This document shows, piece by piece, positions 17,266 to 24,472 of a DNA stretch of 47,431 bases. Both the position numbers and the translations under genes were made by a program. How positions within the stretch are numbered: the stretch's first letter is position 1; the number at the start of each line of letters is the position of its first letter. Source of the stretch: a virus; the IMG/VR virus record IMGVR_UViG_3300007734_000705, positions 1-47,431 of that record. One strand, given 5' to 3'. Under the pieces are notes generated by a model. That model made no database searches. It was not told the DNA's origin and worked only from the letters and a program-made list of their open reading frames with translations.

Positions 17266-18679
17266 TTGTCTGGCGGTCCTGCCGACACTGCCGTCCGATT
17301 CCGTTGATGCGGTCGTGACTGATCCGCCCTACGGGCTTGAGTTCATGGGGAAGGAATGGGACGGCGCGGATGGCTTTCGCCGCTCGCTCAATGAGGCTGA
17401 CATTGGCCGGGATAACGCCTTCGGTCGCATGTCGGCCCGCGCGCCAGAATATCGCACCGCTGGAACGGGCCAGAAGAATAAGCCCGGTATTGGTGAACGC
17501 GAGACTGAGTGGGTCAGCAACCAAGGCTGGAACCAATTTCGTTGCGAAGCTTGCGGCCATCTTTTCCACGGCGGCTCGCCTTGCCAGTGCGCCGAACCAA
17601 AGCCGATCCGTGCCGACAATCGCTGGAATCTCTTTCAGGCGTGGTGCGAGGCGTGGGCGCGCGAATGTCTCCGCGTTCTCAAGCCGGGCGGTCATATCGC
17701 TGCTTTCGGCGGGACGCGCACCTATCACCGTTTGGCGTGCGCCGTTGAAGATGCTGGCTTTGAGATACGCGATCAAATCCAATGGCTCTACGGGTCCGGC
17801 TTTCCAAAGTCTCGCAACATTGGCGAGGGTCGCGGGACGGCGCTGAAACCGGCACATGAGCCTATCGTGCTGGCGCGCAAGCCGTTGATTGGCACGGTCG
17901 CCGCCAACGTCGAGAAGCATAAGACCGGCGCGCTGAATATCGACACCTGCCGCGTGGGCGATTTTGTCAACGAAACGCCGCCCGGAACCGACCGCTACAA
18001 TCAGGCCAATTTCGAGCAGGGATACCGCCCGAGCGCGTACCCTACAAACGGCAGAGAAGGCGAGCCAAGTGCCGAACGTCGGTACACCGACAAAGGCGGC
18101 ACCAACTTTGCGATGAAGCCCGGACAGCGCCGGAAGGGCGGGCGCAGACCATCTACTCAAGAGGGCTACCAGCGACCCGGCGCAACGATGTTTCAAGACA
18201 AGACCGATTGGGAATTGTCGCCACAAGGCCGCTGGCCCGCCAACGTCATCCATGACGGGAGCGAAGAAGTCCTTGACGGCTTTCCTGATAGGGATGGCGC
18301 GGCGAGCAATGGAAAGCGCCTTGGCAATGGATACGGCGAAGGCTTTGGCGCGATGGAACAGACGGCGGGCTATGCCGATTCCGGCTCCGCAGCCCGTTTC
18401 TTCTACACGGCCAAAGCTGATAAAGGCGACCGCCTGAGTTCCAAGCATCCTACGGTCAAGCCGGTTGACCTGATGGCCTATCTCTGCCGCCTGATTACAC
18501 CGCCCGGTGGAGTGGTGCTGGACCTCTTCGCGGGCAGCGGCACCACTGGCATGGCCTGCCTTCGCGAAGGCTTCGATTGCATCCTGATCGAACGGGAGTC
18601 CGAATATGTCGCCGATATTGAGCGCCGGGTTGCTCATGTCTCAGGCACCGATTCCCCGCTGTTCGCGGGGGTCAAATGA
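17243..18679 (+). CDS. DNA methyltransferase (amino-methylating, DPPY type), IS passenger
   Basis: 478 residues from a GTG with GGAGGG six bases upstream. DPPYG near residue 27 is the catalytic motif IV of N6-adenine/N4-cytosine methyltransferases, and DLFAGSGTTGMAC near residue 430 is the AdoMet-binding motif I, giving the beta-class order (IV before I). Between them are an ECG-like Cys cluster (FRCEACGHLFHGGSPCQC) and a variable target-recognition region. No restriction enzyme accompanies it. It may protect phage or host DNA from restriction, or act as a stabilising cargo of the IS (inference). Confidence 0.9.
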   Translation: MFKILHGDCLAVLPTLPSDSVDAVVTDPPYGLEFMGKEWDGADGFRRSLNEADIGRDNAFGRMSARAPEYRTAGTGQKNKPGIGERETEWVSNQGWNQFRCEACGHLFHGGSPCQCAEPKPIRADNRWNLFQAWCEAWARECLRVLKPGGHIAAFGGTRTYHRLACAVEDAGFEIRDQIQWLYGSGFPKSRNIGEGRGTALKPAHEPIVLARKPLIGTVAANVEKHKTGALNIDTCRVGDFVNETPPGTDRYNQANFEQGYRPSAYPTNGREGEPSAERRYTDKGGTNFAMKPGQRRKGGRRPSTQEGYQRPGATMFQDKTDWELSPQGRWPANVIHDGSEEVLDGFPDRDGAASNGKRLGNGYGEGFGAMEQTAGYADSGSAARFFYTAKADKGDRLSSKHPTVKPVDLMAYLCRLITPPGGVVLDLFAGSGTTGMACLREGFDCILIERESEYVADIERRVAHVSGTDSPLFAGVK

Positions 18680-18805
18680 GTACGGGAGTAAAGCGTATAA
18701 TTCCCTATATCTGCGCTGGCGGCGATTGCCGGCCGCGTCGTAGCGCCAGCCCAGGCGAAACATGAGACGCTTCCACCAAGTGTCGTAAATCAAAGACCAG
18801 CCCAT
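18641..18805 (-). CDS. Small early-operon protein, 3' end replaced by IS insertion
   Basis: An ATG with an excellent GGAGGAAAAG ribosome site begins MGWSLIYDTWWKRLMFRLGW. If the IS and one target copy are removed, the frame ends at TAG after about 34 residues (…RRQRRYR). In the window the insertion removes that stop, and the frame runs on through the inverted repeat to TGA at 18641-18643, giving 54 residues. Trp- and Arg-rich, function unknown. The insertion thus fell at the last codons of this gene and just before the DUF4326 start, sparing both. Confidence 0.6.
   Translation of the reverse strand: MGWSLIYDTWWKRLMFRLGWRYDAAGNRRQRRYRELYALLPYSFDPREQRGIGA
18684..18705. repeat. IS terminal inverted repeat, right
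   Basis: 22 bp, perfect inverted match to the left end; followed by the second TATATCTG copy at 18706-18713. Confidence 0.9.
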
Positions 18806-18829
18806 CTTTTCCTCCGCGCTCCCGACACG

Positions 18830-19003
18830 TCAGCGCGTCCCGGTAATTTCCAAAACACGCATCGCGCGGACCTCGGCGGCGTTGCGGATAAACTCCGAGC
18901 GGGTAACGCGCATGACGCGAGCCGCTTGGTCAATCAGGTCAATGTCGCTCCGCCGCGCCCGCATGTGGACGACTGCCTCTTTCTTTTTACGTTTCGCGGC
19001 CAT
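18830..19003 (-). CDS. Ribbon-helix-helix protein (DUF1778-like)
   Basis: 57 residues. After a Lys/Arg-rich start (AAKRKKKEA) comes VVHMRARRSDIDLIDQAARV followed by MRVTRSEFIRNAAEVRA, the beta strand plus two helices of a ribbon-helix-helix DNA-binding domain like that of TacA-type antitoxins. No toxin gene is beside it, so a transcriptional regulator is more likely. GAGAGATTGAGC upstream offers a modest ribosome site. Confidence 0.65.
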   Translation of the reverse strand: MAAKRKKKEAVVHMRARRSDIDLIDQAARVMRVTRSEFIRNAAEVRAMRVLEITGTR

Positions 19004-19046
19004 GCTCAATCTCTCCGAGCCCGGATTCTAGCCATATATGCCGCGC

Positions 19047-19289
19047 TCAAAGTGCGCCGTAGATGCGGCGGTCGTTAAGCGGCCCGTCGCAGTCCGGGCA
19101 TGTCTCGTGTTCCTCGCACGAGTGATCGACCAGCGTTTTGCCGTTCTCGCCGATCGGGTTGTCGCAGTTCTTGCATCGCGTGAACGAGCAAGCCGATGCG
19201 TTGCTGCAATCGCACGTACCGCCAAGGCACGCCTCGATCTGGTTTGGCGCTGTGGCAGTTTGCGTCGTCTTGAGAAGCGTTTCGGTCAT
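19047..19289 (-). CDS. Cys-rich (zinc-binding) small protein
   Basis: 80 residues with clustered Cys: CLGGTCDCSNASAC, FTRCKNCDNPIG, and HETCPDCDGPL with His nearby. At least two CxxC knuckles suggest a zinc ribbon. Unknown function; one of several Cys-knuckle genes in this operon. Confidence 0.65.
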   Translation of the reverse strand: MTETLLKTTQTATAPNQIEACLGGTCDCSNASACSFTRCKNCDNPIGENGKTLVDHSCEEHETCPDCDGPLNDRRIYGAL

Positions 19290-19320
19290 TTCTTAAACTC
19301 CGTGCGGCGGTGCGCGGCGG

Positions 19321-19473
19321 TCACTGACCGGGACCAAAGCGGGTCAGGTCATCGAGCCGGGACGGATAGAATATTTCAGTCTCAACCTTCGCTTTTTCTT
19401 CCGGCTTGCCGTCGTCTGGTGGCAGCTTTGGTATGCCTCGGCTTTCGGGCGGGTCGGGTTGTCGTGTCGGCAT
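19321..19473 (-). CDS. Small hypothetical protein
   Basis: 50 residues, Pro- and charge-rich (MPTRQPDPPESRGIPKLPPD), probably disordered. ATG at 19473 preceded by GGGAAGAG. It overlaps the gene at 19382-19555 in another frame. Confidence 0.45.
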   Translation of the reverse strand: MPTRQPDPPESRGIPKLPPDDGKPEEKAKVETEIFYPSRLDDLTRFGPGQ

Positions 19474-19555
19474 TTGATCTCTTCCCTGCTTTGAAGCCGC
19501 GCTCGTAAGCATCTGCTAGTCCGGCCTGTAGGATTGCGAGCGCAACAACGTCCAT
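19382..19555 (-). CDS. Small basic hypothetical protein
   Basis: 57 residues from an ATG with a strong GAGGAAAAG ribosome site. A short helix (VVALAILQAGLADAYERGFK) leads into a very basic tail. Overlaps the next gene by 92 bases in a different frame; both frames have ribosome sites, so both may be used. Confidence 0.55.
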   Translation of the reverse strand: MDVVALAILQAGLADAYERGFKAGKRSNADTTTRPARKPRHTKAATRRRQAGRKSEG

Positions 19556-19589
19556 CTTTTCCTCGGTGCTTTGCGGCGGTCATCGCCAC

Positions 19590-19766
19590 CTAAAAAGTCG
19601 AAGTGCTGGTTTTCGATTGCAACAACGCGATAATTGCGTCCCGGTGCGCCACGTCCAGAACGACAACAGCCATAGGCTCATCATCTTCGGCGTTCCGGCA
19701 AGCGCCTTCATCGAGCAGGACGACCGGCTGAGACTTCAAGATTTCGACTGCTTGTTCTGCGTTCAT
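19590..19766 (-). CDS. Small hypothetical protein
   Basis: 58 residues, ATG with TAGGAGATTGAAAA upstream. Sequence NAEQAVEILKSQPVVLLDEG, then VVVLDVAHRDAIIALLQSK, suggesting a compact alpha/beta fold. No family recognised. Confidence 0.55.
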   Translation of the reverse strand: MNAEQAVEILKSQPVVLLDEGACRNAEDDEPMAVVVLDVAHRDAIIALLQSKTSTSTF

Positions 19767-19769
19767 TTT

Positions 19770-19844
19770 TCAATCTCCTAGGTGCCGGATAGGGCCGGTA
19801 GGTGCCCAGCCGGCGGCGCGTGCCGCCAAGTGAACGCCGCGCAT
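19770..19844 (-). CDS. 24-residue microprotein sharing LAARAAGWAPTGP with the protein at 33154
   Basis: ATG overlaps nothing but follows the TAA of the gene upstream immediately (TAAATG) and its stop lies in the ribosome site of the gene downstream. The product is MRGVHLAARAAGWAPTGP plus a short tail. The 37 bases 19792-19828 match 33269-33305 with three differences, so the core peptide LAARAAGWAPTGP occurs in two phage proteins. It could be a conserved peptide motif or a remnant of a duplicated gene. Confidence 0.4.
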   Translation of the reverse strand: MRGVHLAARAAGWAPTGPIRHLGD

Positions 19845-20105
19845 TTAATCGCCGCTGTCGTAGCTCATGTCTTTTCCGCAGTGCTTGCACTTGCCTTTGT
19901 GATCGCCACGGTTCGCCTGTTCGCGCGTAGCCGTCTCGATCCGCTCGTGGCCGGGGCAGGCAGCCTCACGGACTTTGTGCTCGTTGTAGCGGCGCGCGTA
20001 CTCCTGAAAGTCAGGATCGGTTTGGGCGATCTCGGCCTCCGACAGCAGCCCAACCGGCGTGCGGCGGATTTCCTCAAGCGTTCTCATGGCCAAGCCCCGC
20101 CGCAT
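19845..20105 (-). CDS. Hypothetical protein with C-terminal CxxC zinc knuckle
   Basis: 86 residues from the ATG at 20105 (GAGGG eight bases upstream); an internal ATG at 20087 is an alternative. Charged helices (MRTLEEIRRTPVGLL, FQEYARRYNEHKVREAACPG) and a C-terminal GKCKHCGKDMSY zinc knuckle. Overlaps the upstream gene by 32 bases. Confidence 0.6.
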   Translation of the reverse strand: MRRGLAMRTLEEIRRTPVGLLSEAEIAQTDPDFQEYARRYNEHKVREAACPGHERIETATREQANRGDHKGKCKHCGKDMSYDSGD

Positions 20106-20307
20106 CGAATGCCCTCATCATGCTTTCGCCGCTGGCCTTGGTGCCATCGACAAGGCCCTTGCTGTAGGCCGTCTGCACCAGTTGAAGGACAACGGCCTCG
20201 GCTTCGTCGCTATCGACCGACAGAGCCCCGCCGTGCTTCCAGTTCTGCGACCGGATCAGCTTCACTACCTCGGTCGCCTGTTCTTCCATGTCGTGGGCCA
20301 TCGTCAT
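20074..20307 (-). CDS. Hypothetical protein
   Basis: 77 residues, ATG with AATAGGAGA ribosome site. Predicted helical (MEEQATEVVKLIRSQNW, AEAVVLQLVQTAYSKGLVDG). The pattern of a C-terminal helix with YSKGLVDG resembles small early phage proteins of unknown role. Confidence 0.6.
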   Translation of the reverse strand: MTMAHDMEEQATEVVKLIRSQNWKHGGALSVDSDEAEAVVLQLVQTAYSKGLVDGTKASGESMMRAFDAAGLGHENA

Positions 20308-20336
20308 TCTCCTATTTCAAATCAAAGGGTTGGCGC

Positions 20337-20501
20337 TCACTCGCGGTTAGTGCGGCGCGCATCACACATGCCGCATTTGAACTCTCCTTCCGGGATGGCT
20401 CCCGGCACTGGATAGCCAAGCGCCCCCTTAAGCTGCCAGTTCTCAAGCAACAGCCTCTCGATTTCGAGCCGCAACAGTTCAACCTTGGTCACGAGGTCCA
20501 T
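20337..20501 (-). CDS. Small hypothetical protein with CxxC motif
   Basis: 54 residues. A leucine-rich helix (VTKVELLRLEIERLLLEN) could form a coiled coil and is followed by FKCGMCDARR. Weak GGCGAGATAGCG ribosome site. It fills an otherwise empty gap in the operon. Confidence 0.5.
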   Translation of the reverse strand: MDLVTKVELLRLEIERLLLENWQLKGALGYPVPGAIPEGEFKCGMCDARRTNRE

Positions 20502-20520
20502 CGCTATCTCGCCATGAGCG

Positions 20521-20700
20521 TTAGGCGCTCGATTTAACGGCGAGGTCGGCGCGCAAAACGAACTCGTTGACCTCGCGCACCATCGCCATCTGTTCGTGCT
20601 TGGCCTTCGGATCGGTCAGGGCTTTGCCGAGCGCAGCATTGATGACGACCAGCTTTTTGAGCACCAAAACGTCCAGCGCCGTGATCTCGACGGTTGCCAT
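20521..20700 (-). CDS. Hypothetical helical protein
   Basis: 59 residues (MATVEITALDVLVLKKLVVI...). ATG overlaps the stop of the upstream gene (TGATG). Entirely helical by composition; no family recognised. Confidence 0.55.
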   Translation of the reverse strand: MATVEITALDVLVLKKLVVINAALGKALTDPKAKHEQMAMVREVNEFVLRADLAVKSSA

Positions 20701-21308
20701 CACGCGGCCTCTCGGAGGGAAAACCCTTCCAAAACGGCCTTCACTGCGTCGATGTTTTCGCAGTCGCGAAGGTCGGCAAAGAGCGTTTCAAGCCTTGCCT
20801 CGTGGGCGTACTTGATGTCCTTGGCGTTCTTCATCGTCGCGTCCGAGATTTGATAGTCGGAGAGCGAGAAGGTCCTGTCGTATTGCTTGGCAACCCAGGG
20901 CGTCGTCAGATTTTGAGCCTTGGCCTTTGCCTCGGCGGCGGCCTGCGCCTCTTCTCGGGTGTGGAACAGGTCGGCTTCGCAGTGAATCTGGCCACTGCCG
21001 ACGCCCGTCTCTCGGCACATGTATGAGACGGGATGCTCGATATCGTGGGTGTCCACGCGAACGCTGCCGATCGTCAGAACTTCAACTGACGGGGCGAACT
21101 CGCTGTAGCCGAGCCGCAGCGCGTCGTTGTCCATAAATCGCGTGGAGCATCGGGGGCAATTGAACTCGAATTGACCGCCGGCAGGCGATACGGCCTGCCA
21201 TTTCTTCGTATCCTTACAATCCGGGCACGGGTGCTGCTTCGACACCGTCGTAGTCCCGGCGCGAAAAATCTGATCCCCAACTGAGAATTTCGTCGTCAAT
21301 CCAGCCAC
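20700..21308 (-). CDS. Zinc-ribbon hypothetical protein
   Basis: 202 residues from a GTG with GGAGGG four to five bases upstream. The N-terminal 60 residues hold a four-Cys zinc ribbon (HPCPDCKDTKKW and FNCPRCSTRFMD). The rest contains a helical middle rich in Ala/Glu and a C-terminal region with TTPWVAKQYDRTFSLSDYQI. Largest hypothetical of the distal early operon; no function assigned. An operator-like half-site (attaggac on the - strand) lies about 30 bp upstream, which may be chance. Confidence 0.6.
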   Translation of the reverse strand: MAGLTTKFSVGDQIFRAGTTTVSKQHPCPDCKDTKKWQAVSPAGGQFEFNCPRCSTRFMDNDALRLGYSEFAPSVEVLTIGSVRVDTHDIEHPVSYMCRETGVGSGQIHCEADLFHTREEAQAAAEAKAKAQNLTTPWVAKQYDRTFSLSDYQISDATMKNAKDIKYAHEARLETLFADLRDCENIDAVKAVLEGFSLREAA

Positions 21309-21371
21309 ACGTCCCTCCTGTTGCGACTAAGTCCTAATGTTTCCAATCATTTACGCGGCGGTGACTTGCGA

Positions 21372-21560
21372 TTAGCGATCATCTCGCATGGCTTCATATT
21401 CGGCGTCAGGGTCGCGCCAACGGATGCCGCATTCTCCGTTGCAGCAATCCGGTTGCCAGCCCTTCGCCGTCGCTCGATCCGAAGCGCCGCAATGCTCGCA
21501 ACGCGGATCAGCCTCGTCCGGCGACATCGTTTTCCAAGCGTCATATCCCGGTAAGCCCAT
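21372..21560 (-). CDS. Zinc-ribbon small protein
   Basis: 62 residues. CEHCGASDRATAKGWQPDCC and NGECGIRW supply Cys for one zinc site. The ATG at 21560 is preceded closely by GAGGGAA. Similar Cys-knuckle ORFs are common in rhizobial phages; role unknown. Confidence 0.55.
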   Translation of the reverse strand: MGLPGYDAWKTMSPDEADPRCEHCGASDRATAKGWQPDCCNGECGIRWRDPDAEYEAMRDDR

Positions 21561-21585
21561 TTCCCTCACGCTCCCTTGCTGGCGA

Positions 21586-21810
21586 TCACTGTTGGACGTA
21601 ACAGACGCAATCGCGCCTAAGTTCAAAGCCGCGTTCGATGTATCCACCGCTCGGCTTTGGAGCCTCGCCACCATTGCCCCAACTGAAACTGAAAGAGTAC
21701 GGAACCGGCGGCGGCAGCCAAACCCAACTACAGCGGCCCCTCTTGTTAGGATGAAGCCTCCCGTTAGAGGTTCGCTGCCAGATCGCAAGTTTGCAGTCGT
21801 CACATTTCAT
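21586..21810 (-). CDS. Zinc-finger-like small protein
   Basis: 74 residues, starting KCDDCKLAIWQRTSNGRLHP and continuing NKRGRCSWVW, a recurrent phage signature with three to four Cys. The C-terminal half is Pro- and aromatic-rich. An upstream in-frame extension exists, but this start matches the family length. Confidence 0.65.
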   Translation of the reverse strand: MKCDDCKLAIWQRTSNGRLHPNKRGRCSWVWLPPPVPYSFSFSWGNGGEAPKPSGGYIERGFELRRDCVCYVQQ

Positions 21811-21964
21811 TTCGCGCCGCCTTGTCCGTCCGTGCATTACCCTGCAAACTGCGCACTGACTTCGGCCAATGATTTCAAGGTGCTTAGCTGATGTTCGATG
21901 AGCAATTTCGGTGTCTAAGCATTTGATTTCGTTGGTCCGAGTCAGTGCAGTCAGTGTGCCTTCA
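21811..21964. other. Non-coding gap beyond integrase 3' end, candidate attP region
   Basis: 154 bp with no convincing gene between the integrase stop and the next ORF. It contains an imperfect short direct repeat (CAGTGCAGTCAGTG around 21944-21957). Temperate phages commonly keep attP beside int, so this is the best candidate. I see no tRNA-gene 3' end that would fix the core. Confidence 0.3.
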
Positions 21965-23221
21965 TCACGCTCTGTTCTTGCCACGCAAGGCGGCGCGTTT
22001 CTTCATCACGTCCGCAATGTCCTCGGCGTCCCCTCGGCTGTACCGCTGAGTCATGTTCGAGTTGGAATGGGTAGCGCCCTTCCGAACCGCGTCCAGGCTC
22101 GCGCCAGACCGCAGGGCCTCGGTGATCGCGCCGGCCCGGCTGTCCATTGACCGCACCGTCTTGGGGATGCCCGCCGCGTCGGCAAGCTGACGCCAGCGGC
22201 GCCGGAACATGCCGTGCTTGAACGGGACGTGTGTTCCGGCGGCTATGATGATGGCCCCAGAGCCCGGCAGATCGGCGCGGGTGAAGCCTTCGCCATAGGC
22301 TAGGGTCAGTTCCTCCATCACCATGTCGGCCAGCTTCAAGTCGATTTCCACGTCCTTGAGCCGCTTGCTGGTGGTGTGGCGCAGGATCAGGTTTTGGTCG
22401 ATCTCGTTCCAGCGGATGCCGCGAATCCACTTGTCGTTGCCGTCGATCAGGTCGGACGGGACCGGCTCCGAGAGGGGCACCCATTCCCCGATCACGTCCT
22501 TTTGACGGAACGTGCAATCGAACTGGAACGCCTGGGCAAGCGCGACCTCGGGCAGCCCCTTGGCGTGCGCCATCCGCCGGATCCCAATGGCCTGGTCGGC
22601 GGTCAGGGCCTCGCTGCGTGCCTTCGGCATTGCGAACCGCAGTTGATGCAGCTCGGCGCTGATCGACTTGCTGGCTGCTTTGCCTTCCGGGTTCTTGAGC
22701 AGCGTCGAGCCGAACGAGAACAGCGTGCGGAGCATCCCGATCATGGAGTGCGCAATCGACACGCCTTTCGTTTCCCATCCCTCGTGCCACTCCATAATCA
22801 TGGTGGAGTCGATGTTCTCGATGCGCTCCAAGCCATGCTCGCGCATGATGCGGGCGCAAAGCATGTCGTAGTTCTGCCGGGTCTGATGGCGGATTTTCTG
22901 ATAGCGCGAGAACTTGTGCGTCTGGTAGCAGTTGATGAGACTGCGCAGCGTGCCGTCGAACTCGCCTTCGATCGGCAGCCCACCCATCGCAAATACGCGC
23001 ATATCGTTTTGCATGATGCTGCAGCGGTCTTGGATGAAAGCGCGCGTGATGTCGTCTAGCTCGGCCTCGGTGCCGCACCAGACACGGCACGACTTCGGCG
23101 TATATTTATGGCGCTGCACGATCTTGGAATCCGCCTGCCAGCGGGCTTCCCAGCGGCCATGCTTGCGAGCGTTCCAGGTCAAGCCCGGAGCGTCGGTAAT
23201 CTTGGGAGATTGAAGCGTCAT
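21965..23221 (-). CDS. int: Tyrosine recombinase (phage integrase)
   Basis: 418 residues from the ATG at 23221, which has GGAGGGACAA just upstream and overlaps the stop of the excisionase-like gene. An SAM-like N-terminal domain (about residues 60-190) precedes the catalytic domain. The active-site blocks are visible: an arm in FQFDCTFRQKDVIGEW (first Arg), MDSRAGAITEAL (second Arg), GATHSNSNMTQRYSR (His and nucleophilic Tyr). It should integrate the phage at attB, and marks the phage as temperate. Confidence 0.92.
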   Translation of the reverse strand: MTLQSPKITDAPGLTWNARKHGRWEARWQADSKIVQRHKYTPKSCRVWCGTEAELDDITRAFIQDRCSIMQNDMRVFAMGGLPIEGEFDGTLRSLINCYQTHKFSRYQKIRHQTRQNYDMLCARIMREHGLERIENIDSTMIMEWHEGWETKGVSIAHSMIGMLRTLFSFGSTLLKNPEGKAASKSISAELHQLRFAMPKARSEALTADQAIGIRRMAHAKGLPEVALAQAFQFDCTFRQKDVIGEWVPLSEPVPSDLIDGNDKWIRGIRWNEIDQNLILRHTTSKRLKDVEIDLKLADMVMEELTLAYGEGFTRADLPGSGAIIIAAGTHVPFKHGMFRRRWRQLADAAGIPKTVRSMDSRAGAITEALRSGASLDAVRKGATHSNSNMTQRYSRGDAEDIADVMKKRAALRGKNRA

Positions 23222-23487
23222 TTGTCCCTCCGTGGTGAGGGGGCCAGTATAAGCCCGCTGTTCGCGGTCAACCATTGTTCGACCGCCGGCCAGTAGCGCC
23301 TATCCCCCCATAGTTTCTGCTTCGGCGGGAATCCTGTGCGCCCGTCCTTGTCCAGCATTTCGAGCGCCTGGCGAGCAGTCCGCGCCGGAACCTTTAGCTT
23401 CTCGATCAGCTCGGTATCGGTCACGAACAGCCCGCCGCGTGTCTTGGTGCGGGGCTTCCGTTCGGCATGGTCGAGTGTATCGGTCAT
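23218..23487 (-). CDS. Excisionase-like winged-helix protein
   Basis: 89 residues. A basic N-terminus leads to LFVTDTELIEKLKVPARTAR followed by ALEMLDKDGRTGFPPKQKLW and RRYWPAVEQWLT, a winged-helix arrangement of the type seen in phage excision and DNA-bending factors. It overlaps int by 4 bp and the MT-A70 gene by 4 bp, so expression is coupled. Its place directly before int supports a directionality factor, but sequence identity to known Xis proteins is not obvious. Confidence 0.6.
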   Translation of the reverse strand: MTDTLDHAERKPRTKTRGGLFVTDTELIEKLKVPARTARQALEMLDKDGRTGFPPKQKLWGDRRYWPAVEQWLTANSGLILAPSPRRDK

Positions 23488-24128
23488 GGGCGTTCTTCGG
23501 CTGAGACTGAACGCGCCGAGATTGGTTGCGGCGCGAACTTCTCGGTTTGATTTCCCCACGCGGTCCAGCCCGGACGCTGCTGGCGCGCGAACAGTTCTAG
23601 GTAGGGGCCATCGAACAACGCTTCCACGTCGATGTGCATCTGGTCGGGCTTCCGCGAATGCTCGCGCACCGGCTCCCAGATCAGGTTGCGGACGGAGTGT
23701 GATTTGGCCTTCGGCTTGCCGAGCGTCCCCACCAAGTAGAACTCAGCGGCAGAGCGATAGATGTAGCCGTTCCCGAATGCGATCTTCTCGCCGGTCTTTG
23801 ATTCCTTGGCCCAGGCTCCCGCCGTCTTGAAGGCGAACCCCCACGCAGCCATGACCTCAAACGCCTGCGGCAGCATAGGTGCCGTCGCCCACATAAACAG
23901 AGCGCAATCAGGCTTGGCATGATGCCCGACCGGCAGAGCCTTGATGGCCTCAAGGTCCATGCAGTCGTAGTGCGCAACCGGATTCTTGCCTTCGCCCTTT
24001 TCCGAGTAGTTCTCGAAATACCAAGGCGGGTCGGCCAGGATCACCCCGAAATGAAAAAGTGGGAGTTCGTTCATTGCGACTAGTCCCGTAGGTTTCCTAT
24101 CAAGCCGTGCGCGCGTGTGAGGGATCAT
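23484..24128 (-). CDS. MT-A70 family DNA N6-adenine methyltransferase
   Basis: 214 residues if the ATG at 24128 that overlaps the upstream stop is used; the ATG at 24074 (MNELPLFHFGVILADPPW) would give 196. The catalytic DPPW lies at about residue 34 of the longer form, followed by LFMWATAPMLPQAFEVM and AWGFAFKTAGAWAKE, all typical of MT-A70. Phage members methylate adenine to evade restriction or to modulate gene expression. The C-terminus HSRKPDQMHIDVEALFDG matches the family substrate-binding loop. Confidence 0.88.
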   Translation of the reverse strand: MIPHTRARLDRKPTGLVAMNELPLFHFGVILADPPWYFENYSEKGEGKNPVAHYDCMDLEAIKALPVGHHAKPDCALFMWATAPMLPQAFEVMAAWGFAFKTAGAWAKESKTGEKIAFGNGYIYRSAAEFYLVGTLGKPKAKSHSVRNLIWEPVREHSRKPDQMHIDVEALFDGPYLELFARQQRPGWTAWGNQTEKFAPQPISARSVSAEERP

Positions 24129-24442
24129 GGAACGTCATCGAGCGCAGCGGCGCTTGGGTGCGTTTCAACCTTTGTGTATTTGCCCTGCCGGGAGTACGAG
24201 CCGCGCGTCGGGCTGAACTCATTGAGGACAGTCTCGACCAAATGCCGAATGCGCTTGGCCCTTAGAACGCCGATGTCCAGAAACGCCGATACGACCGTGT
24301 AGCCGTACTCATTGACCAGGTTTCGAATATCTGGCGGCAGCCGATCAATGTGCTCCATCCGAGCGCGGCGGTGCCGATCAACGATGGCGAGGAAGGCCTC
24401 ATCGTCGCCCATAGCATTCTTTAGTTCAGTCGAAGTGCTCAT
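24125..24442 (-). CDS. Hypothetical helical protein
   Basis: 105 residues. Helices EAFLAIVDRHRRARMEHIDR and AKRIRHLVETVLNEF surround a conserved-looking LPPDIRNLVNEYGYTVVSAF segment. Located between recT and the MT-A70 gene; unknown function. Confidence 0.55.
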   Translation of the reverse strand: MSTSTELKNAMGDDEAFLAIVDRHRRARMEHIDRLPPDIRNLVNEYGYTVVSAFLDIGVLRAKRIRHLVETVLNEFSPTRGSYSRQGKYTKVETHPSAAALDDVP

Positions 24443-24472
24443 GTTCAATTCTCAGTCGTCACGGTCACGCAG

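Larger units (their letters stand above)
16153..18705. mobile_element. IS1595-family insertion element with methyltransferase passenger
   Basis: A complete 2553-bp element. The ends are perfect 22-bp inverted repeats (16153-16174 and 18684-18705, beginning GGGAATTATACG and ending TTTACTCCC), flanked by an 8-bp direct duplication TATATCTG. It carries, on the + strand, an ISXO2-like transposase, a 41-residue ORF and a DNA methyltransferase whose stop codon is 4 bp from the right repeat. The orientation is opposite to the surrounding - strand operon. The perfect repeats and duplication argue for a recent insertion. Confidence 0.95.

Noticed and set aside
16028-18637. 869-residue ORF on the - strand across the IS
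   Set aside because: Antisense to the transposase and methyltransferase, both clearly coding, and it crosses the IS boundary.
21811-21964. tRNA gene fragment as attP core
   Set aside because: A GGTCCGAGTC stretch slightly recalls a T-arm, but no stem structure or CCA end can be drawn.
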